DNA from: CAZQGO01 sp964593065
GTDB taxonomy: Bacteria; Oederibacteriota; JAAXVQ01
NCBI GenBank assembly: GCA_964593065.1
Contig: CAZQGO010000014.1
Span: 7,218-71,217, forward strand
Length of the DNA stretch: 64,000 nt
Direction of reading: 5' to 3'
Part shown: in pieces, positions 14,774-23,224 of the stretch
Numbering within the stretch: position 1 is the first letter of the stretch
Layout: each line of letters begins with the position of its first letter
The notes under the pieces: generated by a model
The model's database searches: none
Told to the model about the DNA's origin: nothing
The model's input: only the letters and a program-made list of their open reading frames with translations
Made by a program: the position numbers and the translations under genes

Positions 14774-16861
14774 ATGCTTACGGATTACAAGACGGAAAAA
14801 ATTCAAAACCTGCTCTTGGTCGGGCACGGCCAGGTCGGCAAGACCACGCTGACCGAGTCCCTGCTCGTGGCCGGCGGCTTCCTGCACGAGCCCGGCGGGG
14901 TGGAAAAAGGCACGACCGTCAGCGACTTCGACGAAGAGGAAATCGCCCGCCGGACTTCCCTGTACACCTCGCTGGCCTACGCGGAATACCGGGACCACAA
15001 GCTCAACCTGCTGGACGCTCCCGGGGCCCCGGATTTCATCGGCCAGGTCATCACCGCCCTGCACGTGGCGGATTCCGTCCTGCTGCTCGTGGACGCCGAG
15101 GCGGGCCCGCAGATCGAGGCCATCAAGCACTCGCGCTACGCGCTGGAACTGAAAGTGCCGCGCGCCGTCTTCATCAACCGCATGGACAAGGAGCGGGCGA
15201 ATTTCCCGGCGGCGGTGGAAGCCTGCGCCGCCAAGTTCAACAAGCCGGCCGTGCCGGTCTGGCTGCCGATCGGGTCCGGAACGGGTTTTCGCGGCCTGGT
15301 GGACCTGCTGAACCAGAAGGCTCTTTTCTTCTCACCCGAGGACCGCCAGCCCCGGACCGGCGAGATCCCGGCCGAGGTGGCGCAGGCGGCGGAAACCGCC
15401 CGGGAAAAGCTCGTGGAGACCGCGGCGGAGGGGGACGACCGCCTGACCGAAAAATTTCTCGAGGGGCAGGCCCTGAGCGAGGAGGAAATCCTCCGCGGCT
15501 TGAACCAGGGCGTGTTGGCGGGCAATTTTTTGCCGGTTTTCTGCGGCTGCGCCAACCGCGTGGCGGGCGCGCAGGCGCTGCTGGACGCCTGCATTGCGTT
15601 CATGCCCCACGCCGGACAGCATGCCGTCCATTCCGGCTTCGTTCCCGGCTCCCCGGACCAGCCGCAAACCCGCGAACCGAGGGCCGACGCGCCGTTTTCG
15701 GCCCTCGTCTTCAAGACCCTGATCGACCAGTACGCGGGCAAGTTCTCCTTCTTCCGCGTCCAGTCCGGCACGGTGGCGACGGACCAGGACGTGCTCAACG
15801 TGAACGCCAACCGCAAGGAGCGGCTGTCCCACTTGTACGCCATGCAGGGAAAGAAAAACATCGAGGTGCCGAAGGCCGTGGCCGGCGACATCATCGCCGT
15901 GTCCAAACTGGACGCGACCCGCACGGGCCACACCTTCGCCGATCCCGCGGCGCCGATCGAGTACCCGGCCATGCGCATCCCGCAGCCGGTCAACGCCATT
16001 TCCGTCACGCCCTCCAAAAAAGGCGATGAGGGCAAAATGGGCATGGCCATCGCCAAGCTGTGCGAGGAGGACCCGACCCTCAATTTCCACTTCGAATCCG
16101 AGACCAACCAGTCGCTGCTCTCGGCCATGGGCGACCTGCAGCTGGACATCACGCTGGCGAAGCTGAAAAAGCGCTTCAACCTGGATTTGGAACGGGGCAC
16201 GCCCCGCGTTCTGTACAAGGAAACCATTCAAAAGGCCGCGCCCGGCCACCACAAGCACAAGAAACAGACCGGCGGGCACGGCCAGTACGGCGAAGTGTAC
16301 CTGGAGGTCCTGCCGCGGCAGCGGGGCGAGGGCTACTCCTTTGAAGACCGCATCGTGGGCGGCTCGATCCCCAAGGGCTACATCCCCGGCGTGGAAAAGG
16401 GCATCAAGGAGGCCCTGGAAAAGGGCGTGCTGGCCCAATATCCCGTGATCGACGTGCTGGTCAAATTGACCGACGGCTCCTACCACGACGTGGATTCGTC
16501 CGAACTGTCCTTTAAAATCGCCGGCCGCATGGCTTTCCGGGAAGCCATGCAAAAAGCCTCGCCGATTTTGCTGGAACCGGTCATGAAGGTGAAAATCTAC
16601 GCCGACGAAAGCTACATGGGCGCCATTACCAGCGATTTGAATTCGCGGCGCGGCCGGATCATCGCCATGGGCAGTGAAATCGAGGCCCACGTGCCCCAGG
16701 CGGAAATGCTGAATTATTCCAAGGACCTGAAGGCCATCACTTCCGGCACGGGAAATTTCGAGATGGAATTCTCCCATTACCAGCCCATCAGCGGCCGGAT
16801 CGCGGAAAACGTCATCAAGGAATCCCACGTTTTGCACGGCGAGGCTAAAAGCGAGGATTAG
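14774..16861 (+). CDS. EF-G-like translational GTPase (FusA2 type)
   Basis: The protein has 695 residues with the full EF-G layout. The G domain has a P-loop GHGQVGKT at 17-24, a G3 motif DAPG (DTPG in canonical EF-G) and a G4 motif NRMD (NKMD in canonical EF-G). Domains II-V follow, including GGHGQYGEV and the SGRIAENVIKE end region. These substitutions and the divergent switch region mark it as the EF-G paralogue found in many bacteria rather than the main elongation factor. Its exact role is not settled. ATG 14774 follows AGGAGG. It ends in a strong terminator. The flanking genes are two paralogous GGDEF proteins. Confidence 0.92.
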   Translation: MLTDYKTEKIQNLLLVGHGQVGKTTLTESLLVAGGFLHEPGGVEKGTTVSDFDEEEIARRTSLYTSLAYAEYRDHKLNLLDAPGAPDFIGQVITALHVADSVLLLVDAEAGPQIEAIKHSRYALELKVPRAVFINRMDKERANFPAAVEACAAKFNKPAVPVWLPIGSGTGFRGLVDLLNQKALFFSPEDRQPRTGEIPAEVAQAAETAREKLVETAAEGDDRLTEKFLEGQALSEEEILRGLNQGVLAGNFLPVFCGCANRVAGAQALLDACIAFMPHAGQHAVHSGFVPGSPDQPQTREPRADAPFSALVFKTLIDQYAGKFSFFRVQSGTVATDQDVLNVNANRKERLSHLYAMQGKKNIEVPKAVAGDIIAVSKLDATRTGHTFADPAAPIEYPAMRIPQPVNAISVTPSKKGDEGKMGMAIAKLCEEDPTLNFHFESETNQSLLSAMGDLQLDITLAKLKKRFNLDLERGTPRVLYKETIQKAAPGHHKHKKQTGGHGQYGEVYLEVLPRQRGEGYSFEDRIVGGSIPKGYIPGVEKGIKEALEKGVLAQYPVIDVLVKLTDGSYHDVDSSELSFKIAGRMAFREAMQKASPILLEPVMKVKIYADESYMGAITSDLNSRRGRIIAMGSEIEAHVPQAEMLNYSKDLKAITSGTGNFEMEFSHYQPISGRIAENVIKESHVLHGEAKSED

Positions 16862-16923
16862 GCGCGGGCACGGGCCGCAACGGAAACCCCCGCGCCCGGA
16901 CGGGCACGCGGGCGGGCAAAGAA

Positions 16924-16958
16924 AAACCCGGGGAAATCCTCCCCGGGTTTTCTTTTTT
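16924..16958. terminator. bidirectional Rho-independent terminator
   Basis: AAACCCGGGG at 16924-16933 pairs with CCCCGGGTTT at 16941-16950 around a 7-base loop, followed by TCTTTTTTT on the plus strand; TTTTTC lies on the other side for the minus strand. It separates the EF-G-like gene from the convergent GGDEF gene. Confidence 0.9.
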
Positions 16959-17006
16959 TACGGCTGCGAAAGCGGCGCGGCCGGCAGCCGCTTCCGGCCG
17001 ACCGGA

Positions 17007-18026
17007 TTATTGGGCCTGCTCTTTGGAGGCCTTGAGGGTTTTGTTGGTCCGGACGCAGTTCCGTCCGGCCCGCTTGGCCCGGTACAGGGCCTGGTCCGCC
17101 AGCTCAATCAAATCCTCCACGTTCTGGGCGTCGGAAGGATAGGCTTCCACGCCGATGGAAACCGTGATGAAGCTGCCGTCCTGCATGGGGCCGCCGAAGC
17201 GCCGGGATTCGAAATCCACGCGCAGGCGCTTGGCCAGGCCCAAGGCCTCGTCGTGGCCGGTTTCCGGGAGAATGATCGCGAACTCGTCGCCCCCGTAGCG
17301 GGCGACCGTGTCGGAATCCCGCCGGGAGTCCTCGAAAAACTCCGCCACGCGCCGCAGCAGTTCATCCCCGTGCCGGTGTCCGAACTGGTCGTTGTACTGT
17401 TTGAAATGGTCCAGGTCCATGATCAACAGGCTTAAGGGCCGGTGGTAGCGGCGCGCGCGGCCCAACTCGTGGCGCAGCTGCTCCTGGAAGAAGCGGTGAT
17501 TGTACAGGCCGGTCAAGCCGTCCTCGTTGACGAACAGGAGCAGGCAATCCAGGTCCTTCTCGGGCAGCAGCCGCAGGTCTCCGGCCAAGCCTCGCTGATT
17601 GTCCAGAAAATCCAGCACCGCCACGCGGACGCCGACGTTGCGGCCCAGTTTTTCGGACATGAAATATTTGTGCACCAGAATGTCGTTCCACAGGTTGCGC
17701 GCCTCATTCGGGTCAAAACGCTTGTGGGTCAGCGCCATGAGCAGGTCCACGAAGAGCTCCTCGCCCCGCTTTTGGCGCAGCATCTCGAAATTGTCCCACA
17801 GGTTTCGCGGCACCCGCTCGACGTCCCCGGCGAAATAGTCCAGGGCTTCCGCGTCCTTGGACAGCCAGTTGACGATGCTCTTGTCGTCCCGCATGAAGGC
17901 ATGGATGTTCTGGCACTGGTCGCGGTAGACCTGGGCTAAAATATGGTTTTGCGGGGTGATTTGCAGGTTCATGGTTCCAGTTGCGCGCGGACGCGTCGAC
18001 CTCCGGTTGGACATGGCCTCGGTCAT
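17007..18026 (-). CDS. diguanylate cyclase (GGDEF), paralogue of the 13657-14625 protein
   Basis: This 339-residue protein has the same architecture as the upstream paralogue: an N-terminal helical domain (about 45-175) and a C-terminal GGDEF domain with an intact ARYGGDEFAI and an RxxD inhibitory site (RDSD). Active c-di-GMP synthesis is expected. The start is ambiguous: ATG 18026 gives the longest form, and ATGs at 18014 and 17972 are possible; none has a strong site. The extra residues at the N-terminus (Arg/Thr-rich) lack similarity to the paralogue. The two genes face each other across the EF-G-like gene. Confidence 0.9.
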   Translation of the reverse strand: MTEAMSNRRSTRPRATGTMNLQITPQNHILAQVYRDQCQNIHAFMRDDKSIVNWLSKDAEALDYFAGDVERVPRNLWDNFEMLRQKRGEELFVDLLMALTHKRFDPNEARNLWNDILVHKYFMSEKLGRNVGVRVAVLDFLDNQRGLAGDLRLLPEKDLDCLLLFVNEDGLTGLYNHRFFQEQLRHELGRARRYHRPLSLLIMDLDHFKQYNDQFGHRHGDELLRRVAEFFEDSRRDSDTVARYGGDEFAIILPETGHDEALGLAKRLRVDFESRRFGGPMQDGSFITVSIGVEAYPSDAQNVEDLIELADQALYRAKRAGRNCVRTNKTLKASKEQAQ

Positions 18027-18212
18027 ATTCCATTCATTGGTTGGCGGACGGGTTGGGAACGAAAAACAAACTACCTTTTATTGTCAGTCGAATCCGGGCA
18101 TCTGTCAAGAAAATCGTGTTTTTTCCTTGCTGATCAAGGCAATTTCCGCGGGGCATGACCTGAGTCGGGAAGTTGACAAGCCCTCCCGCCGCGCAGCCCC
18201 GGGTAACCCCCT

Positions 18213-19436
18213 TTACACGCGGGACATGCTCCGGGCCGCGTTGGTTTCCTTGATTTTTTCGGCCAGCGTGCTCCCCAGGTCCCGGGCAGCCTGCACATCC
18301 CCGGCCCGCGGGTTGAACTTGACCTTCAGCCCGGGAGCGGCCAGCTTGAATTTCAAGGCACGCAGGCGCTCCTCGAGCATGGGCACGGCTTCCCCGCTCC
18401 AGCCATACGAACCGAAGGCCGCCGCCAGCTTGCCTTTCAGTTTCAGGGTGGCCAGCGAGGACAGCAGGTCCCAGGCCGGTTTGACCGCATCGCCGTTGAT
18501 GGTGCACGACCCAACCGCCAAACCGTCGGCGGCTTCGATCTCGTGCAGCACGTCCGGGAGGGATGTTTCCTCGAGGTTGAAGAGCCTGGTTTTCACCCCG
18601 GCTGCCTGCGCGCCTTCGGCCATGGCCTTGGCCAGGCTGGCCGTGAAGCCGTAGGCCGAGACATAGAAAACGAGCAGGCTCCCGCCCGGAACGTGAGCGG
18701 GCTCCCGGGCCCATTGGCGGTACTGTTCCAGGTAGCGGGGGAGATTCTGATTCAGGATCGGACCGTGGCTCGGCGCCACCATCCGCAGGGGCCTGCCCTC
18801 GATGGCCGCGAGGCCCTTGAGGACGTATTCCTTGAAGGGCCGCATGATGACGTCGAAATAATACTTGAATGCCGGAAAAAACTCTCCAACCTGGTCTGAG
18901 AAACGTTGCTCGCTGCAAAAGTGGGAGCCGAGAAAATCGCAGGAAAACAGGATTTGTTCCTCGGGAAGATAGGTGAACATCGTGTCCGGCCAGTGTAGAA
19001 AAGGCGCGGTGATGAACTCCAGGGTCTTGCCGCCCAGATCCAATTTGTCCCCGCTCTCCACGGCCAGCGGATTCAGGTCCACATGGGTCAGCCCCGGCAG
19101 GAAGCCCTGGCCGTTCTTGGAGACCACGATCCGGGCTTGCGGCATTCTCTCGTGGACCGCGGCCAGCGACCCGGAATGATCCGGTTCCAGGTGGTTGCAG
19201 ACGATGTAATCCACCCGTTCCAAGGGCACGACCTTCTGCAGGCGCGCGAAGAATTCTTCCGTAAAGCCCCGCTTGACCGTTTCGATGACGGCGGTCTTTT
19301 CCCGCCCGCGCACGACATAGGCATTATACGTCGTGCCCTGCTCGGTGCGCATGATGACGTCAAACACCCGGAGTTTCGGATTCAGGGCGCCGATCCAGAA
19401 CACATCGGGTGCAAGACTCACGGCTTCGTAGCTCAT
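18213..19436 (-). CDS. fprA: A-type flavoprotein (FprA / rubredoxin:oxygen oxidoreductase)
   Basis: The protein has 407 residues. An N-terminal metallo-beta-lactamase-like domain (about 1-255) carries the diiron ligands in NHLEPDHSG (HxExDH) and later His residues (HWPD, PSHGP). A C-terminal flavodoxin domain (about 258-400) binds FMN. FprA enzymes reduce O2 to water, or NO to N2O, using electrons from reduced rubredoxin in the cytoplasm of anaerobes. It is the last gene of a perR-rbr-rubredoxin reductase-like-fprA run on the minus strand and lies 77 bases after the reductase gene. Whether O2 or NO is the main substrate cannot be read from the sequence. Confidence 0.95.
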   Translation of the reverse strand: MSYEAVSLAPDVFWIGALNPKLRVFDVIMRTEQGTTYNAYVVRGREKTAVIETVKRGFTEEFFARLQKVVPLERVDYIVCNHLEPDHSGSLAAVHERMPQARIVVSKNGQGFLPGLTHVDLNPLAVESGDKLDLGGKTLEFITAPFLHWPDTMFTYLPEEQILFSCDFLGSHFCSEQRFSDQVGEFFPAFKYYFDVIMRPFKEYVLKGLAAIEGRPLRMVAPSHGPILNQNLPRYLEQYRQWAREPAHVPGGSLLVFYVSAYGFTASLAKAMAEGAQAAGVKTRLFNLEETSLPDVLHEIEAADGLAVGSCTINGDAVKPAWDLLSSLATLKLKGKLAAAFGSYGWSGEAVPMLEERLRALKFKLAAPGLKVKFNPRAGDVQAARDLGSTLAEKIKETNAARSMSRV

Positions 19437-19513
19437 GGCGTATTTCCTCCCTGCCTACCGTGCGGAATTCGCCGGGGATTGGACCCCGTCCGGTCTTTGC
19501 CTGACCGGGCTCC

Positions 19514-20737
19514 TCAGGCGGAAAAACCCGGAATGGTCCTGAAGTCGAATGCGTCCGCCAGCAGGCGTTCTCCGAAGCTCGCCACGGGCAGACGTTTTTC
19601 GATCAGGCGCTTGTACTGGAAGGCCCCGGTCACGCGTCCGATTTGCATGGAACCGATGAGGACGTCGTCCCGCAAAAACAGCTTGACCCAGTACTCGTCC
19701 GCCGGGTCGTGGCGGACCAGGATCCGCGCGTTTTCCGGATGCACCTCTCCCTGGGAGCACAGATCCACGCCCGCGACCTTCAGGGTGGTCGAGGGCACCT
19801 CGCCCGGATATACGGCGTTCCCTCCGGCGGCGTTGATGCCGGCGACCCGCCCCATGGCCTGCGCGGCCGACCACAAGCCGGCGATGTGTCCGTGCCACTG
19901 CGCCACGTCGCCGGCCGCGTAAATATCCGGCCGGCTGGTCTGCATGCGGTCGTCCACGCACACGCCCTTTTCCACCTTCAGCCCGGCCGCTGCGGCCAAG
20001 CCGGTCCGCGGGACGATTCCCGCCGACAACAACACGAGGTCCACCAGCAATACGGAGCCGTTCCCCAAGGTCAGCCGCATTTGTCCCTGGCCCGCTTCGG
20101 CCCGTTCCGCCTTCGCTCCCAGAAAGAATTCGAAGCCCAGGCTCCGCAGTCGCCTTTGGAGCAGCGTTCCGCCCTCGGCATCCAGCTGACGCGGCAGCAG
20201 CCACGGCGCCGACTCGATGACGATGACCCTCAGTCCCAGCCGCGTCAAGGCAAACCCCGCTTCCAGTCCCAGCAAGCCGCCGCCCACCAGGGCGGCGACG
20301 CGCTTGCCCTCGGCCTGCCGCCGGATCGCCTGGGCATCCCCGCAGGTGCGCAGAGAGAAAACCTGCGGCAGGGGCAGGCCGTGGATCGGAGGCTGCACGG
20401 GCTCCGCACCCGCCGCCAGGATCAGGCGCGTGTAGGGCAGTTCATGTCCCTCCTGAGTCAGGGCCACCCGGCGTTCCGGGTCGAGGCGTACGACCCGCTT
20501 GTTCAGGCACAGGGACAATTTCCGGGCCTGGTACCATTCGTCCGGATGCAGGCGGATGGCCTCCGGATCGATCTTGCCGGCCAGCACTTCCGGCAGCCGT
20601 GGCCGGGAATAACAGGTCATGTCTTCGTCGTTGACCACGGTGATCGGCGTTTCGGAGTCCAACTCCCGAAAAGCCGCGGCGGCGGCCTGGCCCGCCGGCC
20701 CATGCCCCACGACGATTAAACCGGCCCGCTTGTTCAC
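19514..20737 (-). CDS. FAD-dependent NADH:rubredoxin oxidoreductase-like protein
   Basis: This 407-residue two-dinucleotide-fold flavoprotein has an N-terminal FAD site (VVGHGPAGQAAA), CYSRPRLPEVLAG, a central NAD site (ALVGGGLLGLEAG) and the second FAD motif DIYAAGDVA. The closest family pattern is NADH:rubredoxin oxidoreductase/nitrite reductase-like FAD proteins. Here it would pass NADH electrons to the rubredoxin domain of rubrerythrin or to a rubredoxin that feeds FprA. The GTG start at 20737 comes one base after the rubrerythrin stop, so translation is coupled. No separate rubredoxin gene is seen in the cluster. Confidence 0.88.
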   Translation of the reverse strand: MNKRAGLIVVGHGPAGQAAAAAFRELDSETPITVVNDEDMTCYSRPRLPEVLAGKIDPEAIRLHPDEWYQARKLSLCLNKRVVRLDPERRVALTQEGHELPYTRLILAAGAEPVQPPIHGLPLPQVFSLRTCGDAQAIRRQAEGKRVAALVGGGLLGLEAGFALTRLGLRVIVIESAPWLLPRQLDAEGGTLLQRRLRSLGFEFFLGAKAERAEAGQGQMRLTLGNGSVLLVDLVLLSAGIVPRTGLAAAAGLKVEKGVCVDDRMQTSRPDIYAAGDVAQWHGHIAGLWSAAQAMGRVAGINAAGGNAVYPGEVPSTTLKVAGVDLCSQGEVHPENARILVRHDPADEYWVKLFLRDDVLIGSMQIGRVTGAFQYKRLIEKRLPVASFGERLLADAFDFRTIPGFSA

Positions 20738-20738
20738 C

Positions 20739-21317
20739 CTAGTAGTTCTCGGCCAGAAGCTCGAAGTATTTCTGCGGATGCCGGCAGGCGGGGCAGGTGG
20801 CCGGCGCGGCCTGGCCGACGTGGATGTATCCGCAATTGCGGCACTTCCACTTGACGCTGCCGGGCTTTTGAAAAACTTGCCCGTCCGCGACGTTGGCCAG
20901 CAGTCTCAAGTAGCGCTGCTCGTGGGCGTTCTCCACCTTGGCGATGTTTTCGAAGGTTTCCGCGATTTCCGGGAAGCCCTCCGCGCGCGCAATCTTGGCG
21001 GCCTCCGGATACAACTCGGTCCACTCCTCGTGCTCGCCGGCGGCCGCGGCCTTCAGGTTGTCCGCCGTGGTTCCGATCACACCCGCCGGATATTGGGCGC
21101 GGATTTCGACCATGCCGCCCTCGAGATATTTAAAAAAGCGCTTGGCGTGTTCCTTTTCATTCTCGGCGGTTTCCCGGAAAAGCTCCGCGATCTGCAGGAA
21201 GCCCTCCTTGTCGGCCACGCTGGCGAAATAAGTGTAGCGGTTGCGGGCCTGGGATTCGCCGGCAAAGGCGGCCAACAGGTTATGCTCGGTTTTTGTGCCT
21301 TTTACGCTTGAGCTCAT
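20739..21317 (-). CDS. rbr: rubrerythrin
   Basis: The protein has 192 residues. A ferritin-like four-helix domain (about 1-150) holds two ExxH-type diiron ligand pairs (ENEKEHAKR, and VENAHEQR near 130). A C-terminal rubredoxin-like domain has CRNCGY and CPAC. Rubrerythrin reduces hydrogen peroxide to water in anaerobes. The start at 21317 was chosen from a GGAGGAGG site and the conserved first residues (TKTEHNLLAAFAGESQARNRY). The start overlaps the end of perR by 38 bases in another frame, which couples it to its regulator. Confidence 0.97.
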   Translation of the reverse strand: MSSSVKGTKTEHNLLAAFAGESQARNRYTYFASVADKEGFLQIAELFRETAENEKEHAKRFFKYLEGGMVEIRAQYPAGVIGTTADNLKAAAAGEHEEWTELYPEAAKIARAEGFPEIAETFENIAKVENAHEQRYLRLLANVADGQVFQKPGSVKWKCRNCGYIHVGQAAPATCPACRHPQKYFELLAENY

Positions 21318-21729
21318 TCTTTCCTCCTCCTGAAAAGTGGGGTGATTCCGTCCGACAGCGGGCACAGGTACCGCGGTATTCCAGCCGCAAGTCCCGCGCC
21401 AGGTGTCTGCCGGGCCAATCCCGGGTAAGCCGTTGTACGTCCTCCCGGCCGAGAAAAATATCGTGGACCGCACCGCAGCGCAGGCAGGTGAAATGGCCGT
21501 GGGCCTGCAGGCAGGCGTCATAGCGGGAGAGGCGGCCCTCGCCGCCCAGGCGTTGGATCTGTCCCTGGTCCGTCAGGATATTCAGGTTCCGGTAAACCGT
21601 TCCCAGGGACAAGCGGGGCCATTGTCCGCGCACGCGGTGAAAGACCATCGCCGCCGTGGGATGTTCCCGTGTGGCCTGCAAAAAGTTCAAAATCAGGGTT
21701 CTCTGTTTACTCTGCCGATACCGCGCCAT
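21280..21729 (-). CDS. perR: Fur-family peroxide-stress regulator (PerR type)
   Basis: This 149-residue protein has a winged-helix DNA-binding part (about 5-80: REHPTAAMVFHRVR, then LSLGTVYRNLNIL) and a C-terminal dimerisation part with two CxxC zinc pairs (CLRC, CARC). In the Fur family, PerR senses hydrogen peroxide through iron-catalysed oxidation. PerR rather than Fur is called because it leads an operon of rubrerythrin, a rubredoxin-reductase-like protein and FprA, and a PerR-box-like palindrome lies over its start of transcription. The C-terminal Lys/Arg-rich tail overlaps the rbr start and is unusual. Confidence 0.92.
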   Translation of the reverse strand: MARYRQSKQRTLILNFLQATREHPTAAMVFHRVRGQWPRLSLGTVYRNLNILTDQGQIQRLGGEGRLSRYDACLQAHGHFTCLRCGAVHDIFLGREDVQRLTRDWPGRHLARDLRLEYRGTCARCRTESPHFSGGGKNELKRKRHKNRA

Positions 21730-21742
21730 GCCCCGTTCCCGA

Positions 21743-21757
21743 TATTAATAATTATTC
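21743..21757 (-). promoter_or_regulatory. PerR-box-like operator
   Basis: On the minus strand the 9-base core TAATTATTA matches the centre of the known PerR box (TTATAATTATTATAA) exactly; the outer bases match partly. It lies immediately downstream of the -10 element at 21763-21768, over the likely start of transcription, a position that fits autorepression. Confidence 0.65.
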
Positions 21758-21762
21758 CGAGA

Positions 21763-21791
21763 AAGATAGCAAAACCATCGCGAACTGTCAA
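21763..21791 (-). promoter_or_regulatory. sigma-70-type promoter of the perR-rbr operon
   Basis: On the minus strand TTGACA (21791-21786) and TATCTT (21768-21763) are 17 bases apart. Confidence 0.75.
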
Positions 21792-21835
21792 GGCCCAAAA
21801 CCCTGCGCCCGGGCGTTTCCCTGCCGGCGTTTTGG

Positions 21836-21867
21836 ATAAAAAAAAGCCCCGGGTTTTCACCCGGGGC
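21836..21867 (-). terminator. Rho-independent terminator after the hsp20 pair
   Basis: On the minus strand a 9-base stem (GCCCCGGGT with ACCCGGGGC) and short loop are followed by eight T residues, 32 bases after the second hsp20 stop. Confidence 0.92.
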
Positions 21868-21899
21868 CAGCGATTTTTCCGCGTACCGCCGATTCCGCC

Positions 21900-22346
21900 T
21901 CAGGCGATGGGGACCTCGCGGGGTTTGGCGGCCTCGGCCTTGGGCAGGGTCAGACTCAGGACCCCGGCGCGAAATTCGGCCTGGATATGTTCGGCCCGGA
22001 CCTGTTCGGGCAAACGGAAAGTCCGGCAAAAGGAGCCGAAAACCCTTTCCCGGCGCAGGGTATTTGCGCTGTCCGCCGAATTCTCCGGTTTCTTCCGCCC
22101 GGAGATTTTCAGCAGTCCCTGCGTTACCGTCACCGTCACATCCTCTTTGGCCACGCCCGGCAACTCCAAATCAATCCGGTATTTTCCGGGCTCTTCAACG
22201 ACATCCAGGTCGGGCGACCAGCTGCACTCCTCGCCCCCCTGATCCGCGCTCCGCGGGGCCCGTTCCCACCTGCGTCTGAGGCGCTCCTCCAGGCCGCGTC
22301 TTGCTGCCTGCATGCGGTAGTATGGATTACATCCCATGAACGTCAT
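21900..22346 (-). CDS. small heat-shock protein (Hsp20 family), second gene of pair
   Basis: The protein has about 148 residues with an alpha-crystallin domain at about 45-140: DLDVVEEPGKYRIDLELPGV, GLLKISG and the AGVLSLTLPK end. It lacks a long C-terminal IxI tail; the VPI near the C-terminus is the closest match. Such chaperones bind unfolding proteins without ATP. ATG 22346 was chosen after GGAAAGG; a TTG at 22376 or an ATG at 22337 are possible. It lies about 50 bases after the first hsp20 gene and shares its transcript and terminator. Confidence 0.9.
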   Translation of the reverse strand: MTFMGCNPYYRMQAARRGLEERLRRRWERAPRSADQGGEECSWSPDLDVVEEPGKYRIDLELPGVAKEDVTVTVTQGLLKISGRKKPENSADSANTLRRERVFGSFCRTFRLPEQVRAEHIQAEFRAGVLSLTLPKAEAAKPREVPIA

Positions 22347-22398
22347 GACCTTGGCATCCTTTCCATTATCATTCAATTCCCCGCCTCCATCCGACCCG

Positions 22399-22848
22399 TC
22401 AATGGATCTCGATCTGCCGGGGTTTGGCCGACTCGGCCTTGGGTATGTCCAGCCGCAAAACGCCGTTCTGATATTCGGCCTTGATCTTGTCCACGTTCAC
22501 GGGCCCGGGGAGGCTGAAACTCCGGCTGAAGCTGCCGTACGTCCTTTCCGTGCGGTGATAATTATTTTCCTGGCTCTGCTTCTCGAATTTCTTTTCTCCC
22601 GCGACGGTCAACACATTGTCGTCCACCGTGATCTTCACATCCTCCTTGGCGACTCCGGGCAAATCCGCTTTCAGGATATACCCATCCTTGTTTTCCTCCA
22701 AATCCACTTCCGGCAGCCACATGGCCCCGCCCGCAGACTCCGCATCCTGCCGGCGGGTCAGCGGAAAACCGAAATCATCAAAGAAATTCTCCAACTCGCG
22801 GTTCACATTGAAAAAACTGCCATACGGTTTCCAACGGATCAAAGACAT
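22399..22848 (-). CDS. small heat-shock protein (Hsp20 family), first gene of pair
   Basis: The protein has about 149 residues. The N-terminus (WKPYGSFFNVNRELENFFDD) matches class-A bacterial Hsp20, followed by an alpha-crystallin domain (about 45-140) with VDLEENKDGYILKADLPGV, NVLTVAGEKK and the conserved NGVLRLDIPK. The C-terminal IEIH gives a short IxI motif used for oligomer contacts. ATG 22848 was preferred over TTG 22857 because AAAGGGG lies 8-9 bases upstream of it. The upstream region carries a sigma-54-type promoter, so stress control here may depend on a bacterial enhancer-binding protein. Confidence 0.95.
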   Translation of the reverse strand: MSLIRWKPYGSFFNVNRELENFFDDFGFPLTRRQDAESAGGAMWLPEVDLEENKDGYILKADLPGVAKEDVKITVDDNVLTVAGEKKFEKQSQENNYHRTERTYGSFSRSFSLPGPVNVDKIKAEYQNGVLRLDIPKAESAKPRQIEIH

Positions 22849-22898
22849 TTGATTCAACCCCTTTCGTTTTTCTGTGTTTCTGCAGCCACCTTATGCAA

Positions 22899-22915
22899 AG
22901 CAGATATCGTGCCAA
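22899..22915 (-). promoter_or_regulatory. sigma-54 (-24/-12) promoter of the hsp20 operon
   Basis: The minus strand reads TTGGCACGATATCTGCT. Against the RpoN consensus YTGGCACGRNNNTTGCW only one base differs, and GG and GC are the required 10 bases apart. Transcription would start about 40 bases before the hsp20 start codon. A short palindrome (TTGGATTTTCCAA, 22947-22959) lies upstream and could be an activator site. Confidence 0.75.
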
Positions 22916-23224
22916 TCCATGCTTACGGTAAAAAAAAATCCGCGGTTTGGAAAATCCAATATTTTTAAGGCGTTTATTTTCGCAACTCTCCGGGGTTGAC
23001 TTCAGGGCGTGAAAAAAATCCGGCTCATGTTTCAAGGTGAAGCGAATCCCGTTTTATCTCGAAACGTTCCCGACCATGAATATCATGGATAAACCGAAAT
23101 ACAGGGAGCCCGGCTGTGGTCTTTCCGCAGTGGGGGAAGGAATGTTTTTGAAAGCCCTGAGAAACGCGGTCCGGTCTTTAGGGGAGGAAAAACGGGTCTT
23201 TCGCGGAGGTGAGGACATCCGGCA
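22916..23224. other. intergenic region upstream of the hsp20 operon
   Basis: No gene seen. It contains the palindrome at 22947-22959 and A/T-rich tracts. A plus-strand open frame at 23037-23324 has no ribosome site or family pattern. No clear terminator for the MBL-fold gene is seen. Confidence 0.45.
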
